A stretch of DNA of 64,000 bases, taken from Streptomyces noursei (GTDB taxonomy: Bacteria > Actinomycetota > Actinomycetes > Streptomycetales > Streptomycetaceae). Under the pieces are notes generated by a model. The model saw only the letters and a program-made list of their open reading frames with translations, was not told where the DNA came from and ran no database searches. This document shows, in pieces, positions 1 through 8,356 of this stretch. Each line of letters begins with the position of its first letter. The first letter of the stretch is position 1. The stretch is from contig NZ_CP070326.1 in the NCBI RefSeq assembly GCF_016917755.1, forward strand, positions 4,960,001 to 5,024,000. The letters run 5' to 3'. The position numbers and the translations under genes are program-made.

Positions 1-828
1 CGCCACGGCGCCCGAGATGAACGCGCCGAGGTAGGGGATGTAGGCGCCGACGAAGACCAGCGCGCCCAGGCCGAGCGCACCGGGAACGTCCAGGATCAGC
101 AGGCCGACGGTGATGCAGATGGCGTCGATCAGCGCGATGAAGGTGGTACCACGCATGAAGCCCTCGATGGACTGGAAGCCGCGGCGGGCCATCCGTTCCA
201 GCTGAGGGGCCGAGTTGCCCGGCGACCAGTCGTGCAGCGCACCGACCGCCTTGTCCGCGTCGCGCAGGAAGAAGAACGTCAGCAGCAGGGCCAGCACCGC
301 GGCGGCGATGAACTGTCCCACGATGCTCACGCCGGCCAGCAGCCCGGAGGCGGCGGTGCTGCCGAACTTGCCGACCAGCGTCTTGGCGTTGGTGGCGAGA
401 TCGCTGAGTGAATTCCCGGCCACGCCGAAGTGTTTGGTGAGATCCGCCGCCGCGTCCTTGAGCGAGGCGATGATCTGGTCCCCGGTGTCGACCAGCGCGC
501 TGACCACGACGTATCCGGCGCCCCCGACCACGACCATCAGAAGGGCGCAGGTCAGCCCGGCCGCCAACGAACGGTTGAGCCGCATCGCCACCAGCCGCCG
601 GTACACCGGACCGAGCAGCGCACTGCCGAGCAGAGCCAGCAGCACGGGGGTGACCGCGGCACTCAACTCGACGCAGAGCCAGACGCCGACGGCGACCACC
701 GCCGCAACCAGCAGTCCGGCCGCGCACCATGCCGCGGCGCGGCGGGCCTCGATCGGGAGCAGGGGCGCAGAGTGCGGCGGCCCGCCGGGCTGGGCGCCGC
801 TCCGGTCTTGATCCGAGTCGTTTCGCAC
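1..828 (-). CDS. AI-2E family transporter (DUF20), 3' end beyond the window
   Basis: Partial gene running off the left edge. The frame reads hydrophobic segments typical of the AI-2E/UPF0118 permease family, including a window-edge motif VGAYIPYLGAFISGAVA, which matches the family's conserved 'PYLG' helix, and an N-terminal helix around LLVAAVVAVGVWLCVE. The family forms polytopic inner-membrane proteins; members export autoinducer-2 or act as Na+/H+ antiporters, and the substrate cannot be read from sequence. The GTG at 828 is the last in-frame start before the first helix; GTGs at 918 and 927 fall inside or beside a parS site and are less likely. No clear ribosome site supports any of them, so the start is uncertain. 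Confidence 0.8.
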   Translation of the reverse strand, partial: MRNDSDQDRSGAQPGGPPHSAPLLPIEARRAAAWCAAGLLVAAVVAVGVWLCVELSAAVTPVLLALLGSALLGPVYRRLVAMRLNRSLAAGLTCALLMVVVGGAGYVVVSALVDTGDQIIASLKDAAADLTKHFGVAGNSLSDLATNAKTLVGKFGSTAASGLLAGVSIVGQFIAAAVLALLLTFFFLRDADKAVGALHDWSPGNSAPQLERMARRGFQSIEGFMRGTTFIALIDAICITVGLLILDVPGALGLGALVFVGAYIPYLGAFISGAVA

Positions 829-911
829 TCGGACAGTCCACCACGGCAGGGCGGCCGGTGAGGCGTATTGGGCCCCTCCCTCACGGGCCGGGATGCGGCC
901 CGCACCGGGGC

Positions 912-925
912 GTTTCACGTGAAAC
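912..925. promoter_or_regulatory. parS: parS site (ParB binding)
   Basis: Perfect GTTTCACGTGAAAC palindrome between the permease and the pirin gene. Known Streptomyces ParB site used in origin segregation. Confidence 0.9.
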
Positions 926-931
926 ACGTGT

Positions 932-967
932 GTGGGGGCGGTGTTTCACGTGAAACACCGCCCCCAC
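932..967. promoter_or_regulatory. parS: parS site (943-956) inside a 36-bp perfect palindrome
   Basis: The parS core GTTTCACGTGAAAC at 943-956 is extended symmetrically on both sides (GTGGGGGCGGT... to ...ACCGCCCCCAC), giving an 18+18 perfect palindrome. It can bind ParB and also fold as a strong hairpin just downstream of the pirin gene stop at 989, so it may double as that gene's terminator. Confidence 0.85.
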
Positions 968-988
968 GATCCCGGCATCAGCGGCCGC

Positions 989-1942
989 TCATAGCGCGTC
1001 AGCGGGAATCGTGCCCAGCCGGCCGGCCTGGAAGTCCTCGAAGGCCTGGGCCAGTTCGGCGTGGGTGTTCATGACGAACGGTCCGTAGTGCATCATCGGC
1101 TCGCGGATCGGCAGCCCGCCCAGCAGCACCACCTCGAAGTTCGGACTGCGCGACTCCTGGCTTTCGTCGGCCCGGATCGTGAGCGCGTCGCCCTCTCCGA
1201 AGACCACCGCCTGGCCTATGTGGAACGGACGGCCCTCCGCACCGGCGGTGCCACGCCCGGCCAGGGCGTAGGCGAGGCCGTTGAAGTCCGCACGCCAGGG
1301 CAGCGTGACCTCGGCACCCGGGCTCACCGTCACATGGATCATCGTGATCGGGGTGTGGGTGACGCCCGGCCCCTGGTGACCATCGATGTCACCGGCGATC
1401 AGCCGCAGCAGCGCACCGCCGTCGGCGGAGGTCAGCAGCTTGACCCGGCCGCCACCGATGTCCTGGTAGCGCGGCGCCATCATCTTGTCGCTCTTCGGGA
1501 GGTTCACCCACAGCTGGAGGCCGTGGAAGAGACCGCCCGACATCACCAGCGACTCCGGCGGCGCCTCTATGTGCAGCAGGCCGGAGCCCGCCGTCATCCA
1601 CTGGGTGTCGCCGTCGTTGATGACCCCTCCGCCACCGTGCGAGTCACGGTGCACGAACGTGCCGTCGAGCAGATACGTCACGGTCTCGAAGCCGCGGTGC
1701 GGGTGCCAGGGCGTGCCCTTGGGCTCTCCGGGCGCGTACTCCACCTCGCCCATCTGGTCCATCATGATGAACGGGTCGAGGTGCCGGTAGGCGATCCCGG
1801 CGAAGGCGCGGCGCACCGGGAAGCCCTCGCCCTCGAAACCGCTCGGGGCGGTGTTGACGGTCAGCACGGGCCGGGTGCGTGCCCCGGCGGGCGCGGCCAC
1901 CCTCGGCAGGGTCAGCGGATTCTCTATGGTCACGGCGGGCAT
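989..1942 (-). CDS. Pirin family protein (cupin metalloprotein)
   Basis: 317-residue two-domain cupin. The pirin N-terminal domain is clear: HPHRGFETVTYLLDG carries two of the usual metal-ligand histidines and GLLHIEAPP gives the third His plus the Glu. The family binds Fe or another divalent metal; some members have quercetin 2,3-dioxygenase activity and others act as redox sensors, so a specific reaction is not assigned. Start ATG 1942 is chosen because GAGGAGG lies 6-8 nt upstream; a longer frame to 2014 has no such site. Monocistronic. An AGTTG-N9-CAACT inverted repeat at 1979-1997 sits in the promoter region, suggesting control by a MarR-type repressor encoded elsewhere. Confidence 0.9.
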   Translation of the reverse strand: MPAVTIENPLTLPRVAAPAGARTRPVLTVNTAPSGFEGEGFPVRRAFAGIAYRHLDPFIMMDQMGEVEYAPGEPKGTPWHPHRGFETVTYLLDGTFVHRDSHGGGGVINDGDTQWMTAGSGLLHIEAPPESLVMSGGLFHGLQLWVNLPKSDKMMAPRYQDIGGGRVKLLTSADGGALLRLIAGDIDGHQGPGVTHTPITMIHVTVSPGAEVTLPWRADFNGLAYALAGRGTAGAEGRPFHIGQAVVFGEGDALTIRADESQESRSPNFEVVLLGGLPIREPMMHYGPFVMNTHAELAQAFEDFQAGRLGTIPADAL

Positions 1943-1978
1943 GACGGCCTCCTCGGTTGTTCGCGCTTCAAACAAGTT

Positions 1979-1997
1979 AGTTGAAAGCTGAACAACT
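1979..1997. promoter_or_regulatory. Putative operator upstream of pirin gene
   Basis: Inverted repeat AGTTG-N9-CAACT located 37-55 bp upstream of the pirin start. Half-sites match those of a second repeat at 58186-58202 next to a MarR gene. Function is inferred. Confidence 0.4.
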
Positions 1998-2118
1998 GGC
2001 AAGGCGTGCGCCATTCCCGATTCGACCCCATGGAGGTTTCCGCAGGTCAGCGGGGAGAAGAAGGGGTGGAGGCAGGCCGCCCCGAGGGCATCGTCGGCGG
2101 CCCGCCCAGCAATCCCGG

Positions 2119-2589
2119 CTAGCCGTACATCCGGCGCATGGCGAAGTCGACCATCTGCTCCACGGCCTTCGCGTCGAAGACCATCCGGTGGTCGCCCTCC
2201 ATGTCGAGGACGAATCCGTAGCCGGTCGGCAGCAGGTCGAGCACCTCGGCGCCGGTGATCACGAAGTACTTGGACTCCTTGCCCGCGTACCGGCGCAGCT
2301 CCTTGAGCGAGGTGAACATCGGGATCACCGGCTGCTGGGTGTTGTGCAGCGCCAGGAAACCGGGGTTGTCACCGCGCGGGCAGTAGACCTTGGACGTCGA
2401 GAAGATGCCCTGGAAGTCCTCGGCCGACATCGAGCCGGTCGTGAAGGCCCGCACCGCGTCGGCGAGGGAGGGCGGGGACGGCTCGGGATACAGCGGCTGC
2501 TCGCCGTAGCCCCCGGGGGCCGGTTGCTGCGGCGGGGGCGGCGCTCCGTACTGCTGCCCGGCGCCCGCGTTCTGGTCGTAGCCGTACAT
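2119..2589 (-). CDS. SseB family protein
   Basis: 156 residues. The first ~35 are a low-complexity Gln/Pro/Gly/Tyr-rich tail and the rest resembles the SseB N-terminal domain (regions around FLALHNTQQPVIPMFTSLKEL and VLDLLPTGYGFVLDMEGD). SseB-like proteins in actinobacteria are small soluble proteins of unknown role, some linked to type VII secretion loci; no secretion genes are nearby here. Start ATG 2589 begins the Tyr/Gly-rich tail. It is divergent from the acyl-CoA dehydrogenase gene. Confidence 0.7.
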   Translation of the reverse strand: MYGYDQNAGAGQQYGAPPPPQQPAPGGYGEQPLYPEPSPPSLADAVRAFTTGSMSAEDFQGIFSTSKVYCPRGDNPGFLALHNTQQPVIPMFTSLKELRRYAGKESKYFVITGAEVLDLLPTGYGFVLDMEGDHRMVFDAKAVEQMVDFAMRRMYG

Positions 2590-2778
2590 GCGCCACAGCG
2601 TACTGATTCGGGGTGGCGCGGGGGACGCTCGTCACAGATCGGCCGTTAGGGGTTGCTTCTTATTACTGATGGGTAGCATCATCGTAGCTACTTGCTGGTA
2701 TTGCGTATCGAGGTCCCTTCCTCGCGTCGAGGTCTTCCTCGTACAGAGGCCCTCCCGAACCCTTACGGAGCCGTACCC

Positions 2779-4605
2779 ATGGGGCACTACAAGTCGAATC
2801 TCCGCGACATCGAGTTCAACCTCTTCGAGGTGTTCGGCCGTGACAGCGTGTACGGCACCGGACCGTTCGCGGAGATGGACGTCGACACCGCCAAGAGCGT
2901 GCTGTCCGAGATCGCCCGACTCTCGGAGAACGAGCTGGCCGATTCGTACGCCGACGCCGACCGGAACCCCCCGGTCTTCGACCCGGACACCAACACCGCG
3001 CCGGTGCCGGACACCTTCAAGAAGAGCTACCAGGCGTACATGGACGCCGAGTGGTGGCGCCTGGGCATCCCGGAGGAGATCGGCGGCACCACGACGCCGC
3101 GTTCCCTGCTGTGGGCCTTCGCCGAGTCCATCCTGGGATCGAACCCCGCCGTGTGGATGTACGCCTCCGGTCCGGCCTTCGCAGGCGTGCTCTTCGAGGA
3201 GGGCACCGAGCAGCAGAAGCACATCGCCAAGGTCGCCACGGAGAAGGGCTGGGGCTCCACCATGGTGCTGACCGAGCCCGACGCCGGCTCGGACGTCGGC
3301 GCCGGCCGCACCAAGGCGGTCAAGCAGGAGGACGGCTCCTGGCACATCGAGGGCGTGAAGCGCTTCATCACCTCCGGTGAGCACGACATGGCGGAGAACA
3401 TCCTCCACTACGTCCTCGCCCGCCCCGAGGGCCACGGCCCCGGCACCAAGGGCCTCTCCCTCTTCCTCGTGCCGAAGTACGAGTTCGACTTCGAGACCGG
3501 CGAGCTGGGCGAGCGCAACGGCGTCTACGCCACCAACGTCGAGCACAAGATGGGCCTGAAGGCGTCCAACACCTGCGAGATGACCTTCGGCGACCGCCAC
3601 CCCGCCAAGGGCTGGCTGATCGGCGAGAAGCACGACGGCATCCGCCAGATGTTCCGGATCATCGAGTTCGCCCGGATGATGGTCGGCACCAAGGCGATAG
3701 CGACCCTCTCCACCGGCTACCTCAACGCCCTGGAGTACGCCAAGGAGCGCGTGCAGGGCGCGGACCTGGCGGCGTTCACCGACAAGTCCGCCCCGCGCGT
3801 CACGATCACCCACCACCCGGACGTGCGCCGCTCGCTGATGACGCAGAAGGCGTACGCCGAGGGCATGCGCGCCCTGGTGCTGTACACCGCCACCGTCCAG
3901 GACGAGATCCTGATCAAGGAGGCCGCCGGCGAGGACGCGTCCGCCACGCACGCGCTGAACGACCTGCTGCTGCCGATCGTCAAGGGCTACGGCTCGGAGC
4001 GGTCCTACGAGCAGCTGGCCCAGTCGCTGCAGACCTTCGGCGGCTCCGGCTACCTCCAGGAGTACCCGATCGAGCAGTACATCCGGGACTCCAAGATCGA
4101 CACCCTCTACGAGGGCACCACCGCCATCCAGGGGCAGGACTTCTTCTTCCGGAAGATCGTCCGCAACCAGGGCGCCGCCCTGACCCAGCTGGCGGAGACG
4201 ATCAAGACGTTCCTGGCCGACGCCGAGGGCGGCGCCGAGCTGGAGCAGGCCCGCGGCGAGCTAGCCAAGGCCGCCGAGGCCCTGGAGGGCATCGTCGGCG
4301 CCATGCTGACCGACCTCGCCGCCACGGAGAAGGACGTCAAGTCCATCTACAAGGTCGGCCTGAACACCACCCGCCTGCTGATGGCCTCCGGTGACGTCGT
4401 CGTCGGCTACCTGCTCCTCAAGGGCGCCGCGGTGGCCGCCGAGAAGCTGGCCGGTGCGTCGTCGAAGGACAAGCCGTTCTACGAGGGCAAGATCGCTGCC
4501 GCGAAGTTCTTCGCGCACAACGTCCTGCCCGGCGTGGCGCTCCAGCGCACGCTGGCCGACTCCATCGACCAGTCCCTGATGGAGCTCGACGAGGCCGCGT
4601 TCTGA
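2779..4605 (+). CDS. Acyl-CoA dehydrogenase, FadE5-like long form
   Basis: 608-residue flavoprotein that forms the alpha,beta double bond of acyl-CoA thioesters in fatty-acid beta-oxidation. Acyl-CoA dehydrogenase N-terminal, middle (TMVLTEPDAGSDVGAG) and C-terminal domains are in order. The Glu in DTLYEGTTAIQGQDFF is at the usual catalytic position for this class, and FGGSGYLQEYPIEQYIRD is the FAD-contact region. An extra ~100-residue C-terminal extension gives the length seen in M. tuberculosis FadE5-type enzymes. ATG 2779 is preceded by GGAG with 8-nt spacing; the open frame reaches 2692 without a better ribosome site. Monocistronic, ended by the 4621-4651 hairpin. Confidence 0.93.
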   Translation: MGHYKSNLRDIEFNLFEVFGRDSVYGTGPFAEMDVDTAKSVLSEIARLSENELADSYADADRNPPVFDPDTNTAPVPDTFKKSYQAYMDAEWWRLGIPEEIGGTTTPRSLLWAFAESILGSNPAVWMYASGPAFAGVLFEEGTEQQKHIAKVATEKGWGSTMVLTEPDAGSDVGAGRTKAVKQEDGSWHIEGVKRFITSGEHDMAENILHYVLARPEGHGPGTKGLSLFLVPKYEFDFETGELGERNGVYATNVEHKMGLKASNTCEMTFGDRHPAKGWLIGEKHDGIRQMFRIIEFARMMVGTKAIATLSTGYLNALEYAKERVQGADLAAFTDKSAPRVTITHHPDVRRSLMTQKAYAEGMRALVLYTATVQDEILIKEAAGEDASATHALNDLLLPIVKGYGSERSYEQLAQSLQTFGGSGYLQEYPIEQYIRDSKIDTLYEGTTAIQGQDFFFRKIVRNQGAALTQLAETIKTFLADAEGGAELEQARGELAKAAEALEGIVGAMLTDLAATEKDVKSIYKVGLNTTRLLMASGDVVVGYLLLKGAAVAAEKLAGASSKDKPFYEGKIAAAKFFAHNVLPGVALQRTLADSIDQSLMELDEAAF

Positions 4606-4908
4606 GCCTCTGTTGAGTCCTGACGGTCCGGGAGCTGTTCCCGGACCGTCACGGGGTTCTCACAAACCTCTCAGAATCAATGCCGACACTGATGGTGCCC
4701 GCCTCTTCTTCCCCCGGGGAGGCGGGCATCGTCATGCCGGGACGGATGGTGCGGACGAGCCCACCGGTGCCCGTGCGGCCGAGTGGGACCGGAATCGGGC
4801 GCTCCACCGGCGCATCCGCTCTGGAATGGGAAAATCGTGGCCGGAAGGCAACGGAGTCGCGGCCTAGGGGCACGCGGTAGAGCGGAGTTGGCTCCTTATG
4901 CTGAATCC
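4606..4908. other. Intergenic stretch between fadE5-like and aminopeptidase genes
   Basis: Holds the terminator at 4621-4651. The rest has short open frames without ribosome sites or recognisable products, so no gene is called. A TATGCT hexamer at 4897-4902 may be the -10 box for the next gene. Confidence 0.6.
4621..4651 (+). terminator. Hairpin terminator after acyl-CoA dehydrogenase
   Basis: Perfect 13-bp stem (TGACGGTCCGGGA and its complement) with a 5-nt loop GCTGT, starting 16 nt after the stop. No U-tract, as usual in Streptomyces. Confidence 0.8.
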
Positions 4909-6204
4909 ATGACCAACTCCGCCCGCTTCGACCGCGGCCACACCGACGACCTGATGTCCTTCCTCGCCGCCAGCCCCTCGCCGTACCACGCGGTGGCGAA
5001 CGCGGCGGAACGGCTGGAGAAGGCCGGCTTCCGGCAGGTGGCGGAGACCGACGCATGGGACGGCCGGAGCGGCGGGAAGTACGTGCTGCGCGGCGGCGCG
5101 ATCATCGCCTGGTACGTGCCCGAGGGCGCGAGCGCCGCGACCCCGTTCCGCATCGTCGGCGCGCACACCGACTCCCCCAACCTCCGCGTCAAGCCGATCC
5201 CGGACACCGGCGCCCGCGGTTGGCGGCAGATCGCCGTCGAGATCTACGGCGGGACGCTGCTCAACACCTGGCTCGACCGCGATCTGGGGCTCAGCGGCCG
5301 GGTGACCCTGAGCGACGGCAGCAACCGGCTCGTCAACGTGGACCGGCCGCTGCTGCGGGTGCCGCAGTTGGCCGTGCACCTGGACCGATCGGTGAACACC
5401 GAGGGCCTCAAGCTCGACAAGCAGCGCCATATGACGCCGATCTGGGGACTGGGCGAGGTCGCCGAGGGCGATCTGATCGCGTTCGTGGCGGACGAGATCG
5501 GGGTCCCGGCCGGCGACATCAAGGGCTGGGATCTGATGGTGCACAGCGTGGAACCACCCGCCTACCTCGGGCGCGACCGCGAACTGGTCGCCGGGCCGCG
5601 GATGGACAACCTGCTGTCCGTGCACGCCGGTACGGCGGCACTCGCCGCGGCGGCAGCCGACGGCGGCCGACTGTCCGGCATCCCGGTCCTGGCCGCCTTC
5701 GACCACGAGGAGAACGGCAGCCAGTCGGACACCGGCGCGGACGGCCCGCTGCTCGGCACGGTGCTGGAGCGTTCGGTCTTCGCCCGCGGCGGCGGGTACG
5801 AGGACCGGGCCCGGGCCTTCGCCGGCACCGTCTGCCTGTCGTCGGACACCGGGCACGCCGTACACCCCAACTACGGCGACCGGCACGAGCCGGGGCACCA
5901 CCCGATGCCCAACGGCGGACCGATCCTCAAGGTGAACGTCAACCAGCGGTACGCGACCGACGGCAGCGGGCGGGCGGTGTTCGCCGCGGCCTGCGAGCGG
6001 GCCGGTGTGCCCTGGCAGTCCTTCGTGTCGCACAACTCGATGCCGTGCGGCACCACGATCGGCCCGATCACCGCTGCCCGGCACGGCATCCAGACCGTCG
6101 ACATCGGTGTCGCGATCCTGTCGATGCACTCGGCCCGCGAACTGTGCGGCGCCCAGGACCCGTACCTGCTGGCGAACGCCCTCACGGCATTCCTGGAGAG
6201 CTGA
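4909..6204 (+). CDS. M18 family aminopeptidase (aspartyl aminopeptidase type)
   Basis: 431-residue zinc aminopeptidase that removes N-terminal acidic residues from peptides in the cytosol. Family metal-site and catalytic motifs are all present: HTDSPNLRVKP, DHEENGSQSDTGADGP, SSDTGHAVHPNY, SHNSMPCGTTIGPI and GVAILSMHSARELCG. Start ATG 4909 begins the family-typical 'DLMSFLAASPSPYHAV' N-terminus. No Shine-Dalgarno precedes it, but TATGCT at 4897-4902 places a probable transcription start at the ATG, so the mRNA may be leaderless. The stop TGA (6202-6204) lies one base before the TTG start of the SARP gene, so the two are co-transcribed and probably translationally coupled. Confidence 0.93.
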   Translation: MTNSARFDRGHTDDLMSFLAASPSPYHAVANAAERLEKAGFRQVAETDAWDGRSGGKYVLRGGAIIAWYVPEGASAATPFRIVGAHTDSPNLRVKPIPDTGARGWRQIAVEIYGGTLLNTWLDRDLGLSGRVTLSDGSNRLVNVDRPLLRVPQLAVHLDRSVNTEGLKLDKQRHMTPIWGLGEVAEGDLIAFVADEIGVPAGDIKGWDLMVHSVEPPAYLGRDRELVAGPRMDNLLSVHAGTAALAAAAADGGRLSGIPVLAAFDHEENGSQSDTGADGPLLGTVLERSVFARGGGYEDRARAFAGTVCLSSDTGHAVHPNYGDRHEPGHHPMPNGGPILKVNVNQRYATDGSGRAVFAAACERAGVPWQSFVSHNSMPCGTTIGPITAARHGIQTVDIGVAILSMHSARELCGAQDPYLLANALTAFLES

Positions 6205-6205
6205 G

Positions 6206-8200
6206 TTGGAATTCTCGCTGCTCGGCCCGATCTCCGTGACAAGCGGCTCCGAGGAGCTGTCGCTCGGGCCCGCCAAACGGCGCAGTGTGCTGGCACTGCT
6301 GCTTTTGCAGCCCAACACCACCGTCCCACTGGAGCAGTTGATCGACTCCCTGTGGGAGGACGAACCGCCCGAGCACGCCCGTACGGTCGTGCAGGGGCAT
6401 GTCTCACGGCTGCGTGCCACGCTGGCCGCGGGCGGAGCCGAGGCGTACGGCATCGAGCTGGCCACGCACGGCTCGGCCTATCTGCTGCGGCTGCCGGAGG
6501 AGCTGATCGACGCTCACCGCTTCGGTGAGCTGGTCGCGTTGGCCCGTCCGGAGGCCGCGCCGGCCGATGCCGTGCCGCTGCTGCGCGAGGCGCTGGGGCT
6601 GTGGCGCGGGCCGGCACTGACCGGCACGGTCACCAGCCCGCCCTTCGCCGCCGCCGCGCACGCCCTGGAGGAGCGCAGGCTGTCCGCCGTCGAGGCCCTG
6701 GCCCGGGCGTACAGCGTGCTCGGCGAGCAGGAACAGGCCGCGGCCCTGCTGTACTCCGCGGCCGTCAACCACCCGTTGCGGGAAGGTCTGATCGCCGCGC
6801 TGATGCGGGCGCTGTTCCGGACGGGGCGGCAGTCCGACGCACTGGAGTGGTACCACCGCACCCGGCGGCTGCTCAGCGAGGAGCTGGGGGTCGATCCGGG
6901 TGAGCGGCTGCGCGCGGCGTACGAGGAGATCCTGCGGGCGGAGGCCACGGACAGGGGGCGGAAGGCCGCGGAGCCGGCGCGCGGGGCCAAGGACGCGTCG
7001 ACCGAGGGGCGCGCGTTTCACGTGAAACCTGACGGCACCGCACCGTCGCCCGAAGGCGGGAGCACCGGCGCGGCCGGCGGGACGGCCACGCCTGCAGGGG
7101 CGGAGACCGGTCGGGAAAGGGCCGGTGCGGCGCCCCGGCTGCTTCCCCGGCCGCCCGCGCGCTTCCTGGGACGGGAGTACCAACTCCAGGCCCTGACCGA
7201 AGCGTTGGCGGACCGTACGACCGGGGAGAGCCCGCTGGCCGTGGTCGCGGGCCCGGCCGGCGTCGGCAAGACCGCGTGTGCCGTGCAGTGGGCGCATCTG
7301 CACGCCGGGGCCTTCCCCGACGGGCAGCTCTTCGCCGATCTGCGCGGCTTCGGCGAGGGCGACGAGGCCGCGCCGGCCGAGATCCTGCGCGACTTCCTCC
7401 TGGCGCTCGGCACCCGTCCGGAGCGGGTGCCCGGCTCCGCGCAGGCCGCCTCGGCGCTGTTCCGCTCGCTGGTGGCCGAACGCCGGCTGCTGGTCGTCCT
7501 GGACAACGCGCGGAGTTCGGCTCAGGTCCGACCGCTGCTGCCCGGCGGTCCGCACTGCGCCACGGTCGTCACCAGCCGCAGCCGGCTCGACGGGCTGGTG
7601 GCCACGGACTGCGCCTGGCCGGTGGGCCTCCAGGCCCTCGGCCACGAGGAGGGAGCAGCGCTGCTCGGTGCCATGCTCGGGTCGGTGCGGGTCGCGGAGG
7701 ACCCGGCCGCGGCCCGGGAGTTGGTGGATCTGTGCGACGGGCTGCCGCTGGCGCTGCGGGCCGCGGCGGCGCAACTGACCGCCAGGCCGCGCTGGCGGCT
7801 GGCCAGGCTGGCCTCGGCGCTGCGCGACGAGCGGCGGCGGCTGGCACTGCTGTCGGCGGAGGACACCGGGATCGCGGCGGCGCTGCGGATGTCCGTCGCC
7901 CGGCTGTCCGCGGACGACGCGCGGCTGCTCCGGGCGCTGGCGAACAGCCCCGACGGGCATCTCAACGCCTCCGCTGCGGCGGCGCTCGCCGGGTCCGACC
8001 AGGAGCGCACCCAGGACGGCCTGGAGCGGCTCGCGGAGATGCACCTGGTGGACGAAGAGGCCACCGACGTCTACACGATCAGCACCCTGACCCAGCTGTT
8101 CGCCCGGGACGAGGGCGGGGACGGCGAGCGGGGACGGGAGAGCGGCGACGGAACGGAGCCCGGGGGGCAGGGCGGACGCCCTGGTGGCACGCCCCGCTGA
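6206..8200 (+). CDS. AfsR/SARP-type transcriptional regulator with NB-ARC ATPase domain
   Basis: 664 residues. Residues ~1-95 form an OmpR-like winged helix, ~100-240 a bacterial transcriptional activator (BTAD) domain, then an Ala/Gly/Glu-rich linker (~250-320), then an NB-ARC STAND ATPase with P-loop GPAGVGKT, Walker B LLVVLDNA and a GLPLAL motif. The TPR array of full AfsR (about 990 residues) is absent. SARPs activate secondary-metabolite or pleiotropic genes; no biosynthetic cluster is nearby, so this looks like a global regulator. TTG 6206 is chosen: GGAG lies 7 nt upstream and the product begins EFSLLGPI, the classic SARP N-terminus. The linker contains a perfect parS (7015-7028), translated as part of the peptide AFHVKP. 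Confidence 0.88.
   Translation: MEFSLLGPISVTSGSEELSLGPAKRRSVLALLLLQPNTTVPLEQLIDSLWEDEPPEHARTVVQGHVSRLRATLAAGGAEAYGIELATHGSAYLLRLPEELIDAHRFGELVALARPEAAPADAVPLLREALGLWRGPALTGTVTSPPFAAAAHALEERRLSAVEALARAYSVLGEQEQAAALLYSAAVNHPLREGLIAALMRALFRTGRQSDALEWYHRTRRLLSEELGVDPGERLRAAYEEILRAEATDRGRKAAEPARGAKDASTEGRAFHVKPDGTAPSPEGGSTGAAGGTATPAGAETGRERAGAAPRLLPRPPARFLGREYQLQALTEALADRTTGESPLAVVAGPAGVGKTACAVQWAHLHAGAFPDGQLFADLRGFGEGDEAAPAEILRDFLLALGTRPERVPGSAQAASALFRSLVAERRLLVVLDNARSSAQVRPLLPGGPHCATVVTSRSRLDGLVATDCAWPVGLQALGHEEGAALLGAMLGSVRVAEDPAAARELVDLCDGLPLALRAAAAQLTARPRWRLARLASALRDERRRLALLSAEDTGIAAALRMSVARLSADDARLLRALANSPDGHLNASAAAALAGSDQERTQDGLERLAEMHLVDEEATDVYTISTLTQLFARDEGGDGERGRESGDGTEPGGQGGRPGGTPR
7015..7028. 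promoter_or_regulatory. parS: parS site inside the SARP coding sequence
   Basis: Perfect GTTTCACGTGAAAC within codons of the interdomain linker, the only intragenic perfect copy seen in the window. Confidence 0.88.
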
Positions 8201-8356
8201 GCGGCGCGGGGCGGACGTTAGGCAGGCGTTAGTGGCACGGCAGCGGCGGTCGGCAATCTTGTGGTCAGACCGCAGGACCGACCGGGCCGGGCGCCGACCA
8301 GGCCCGGCCACGCCACGGAGCGCAGCACAGCGCCCGTCGACCGGGGGAGACCGGAC

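Noticed and set aside
4864..6465. 533-residue minus-strand open frame opposite the M18 aminopeptidase
   Set aside because: Antisense shadow; all M18 motifs are on the plus strand.
6206..8200. Biosynthetic gene cluster next to the SARP regulator
   Set aside because: Neighbours are housekeeping genes; no PKS, NRPS, terpene or RiPP enzymes seen.
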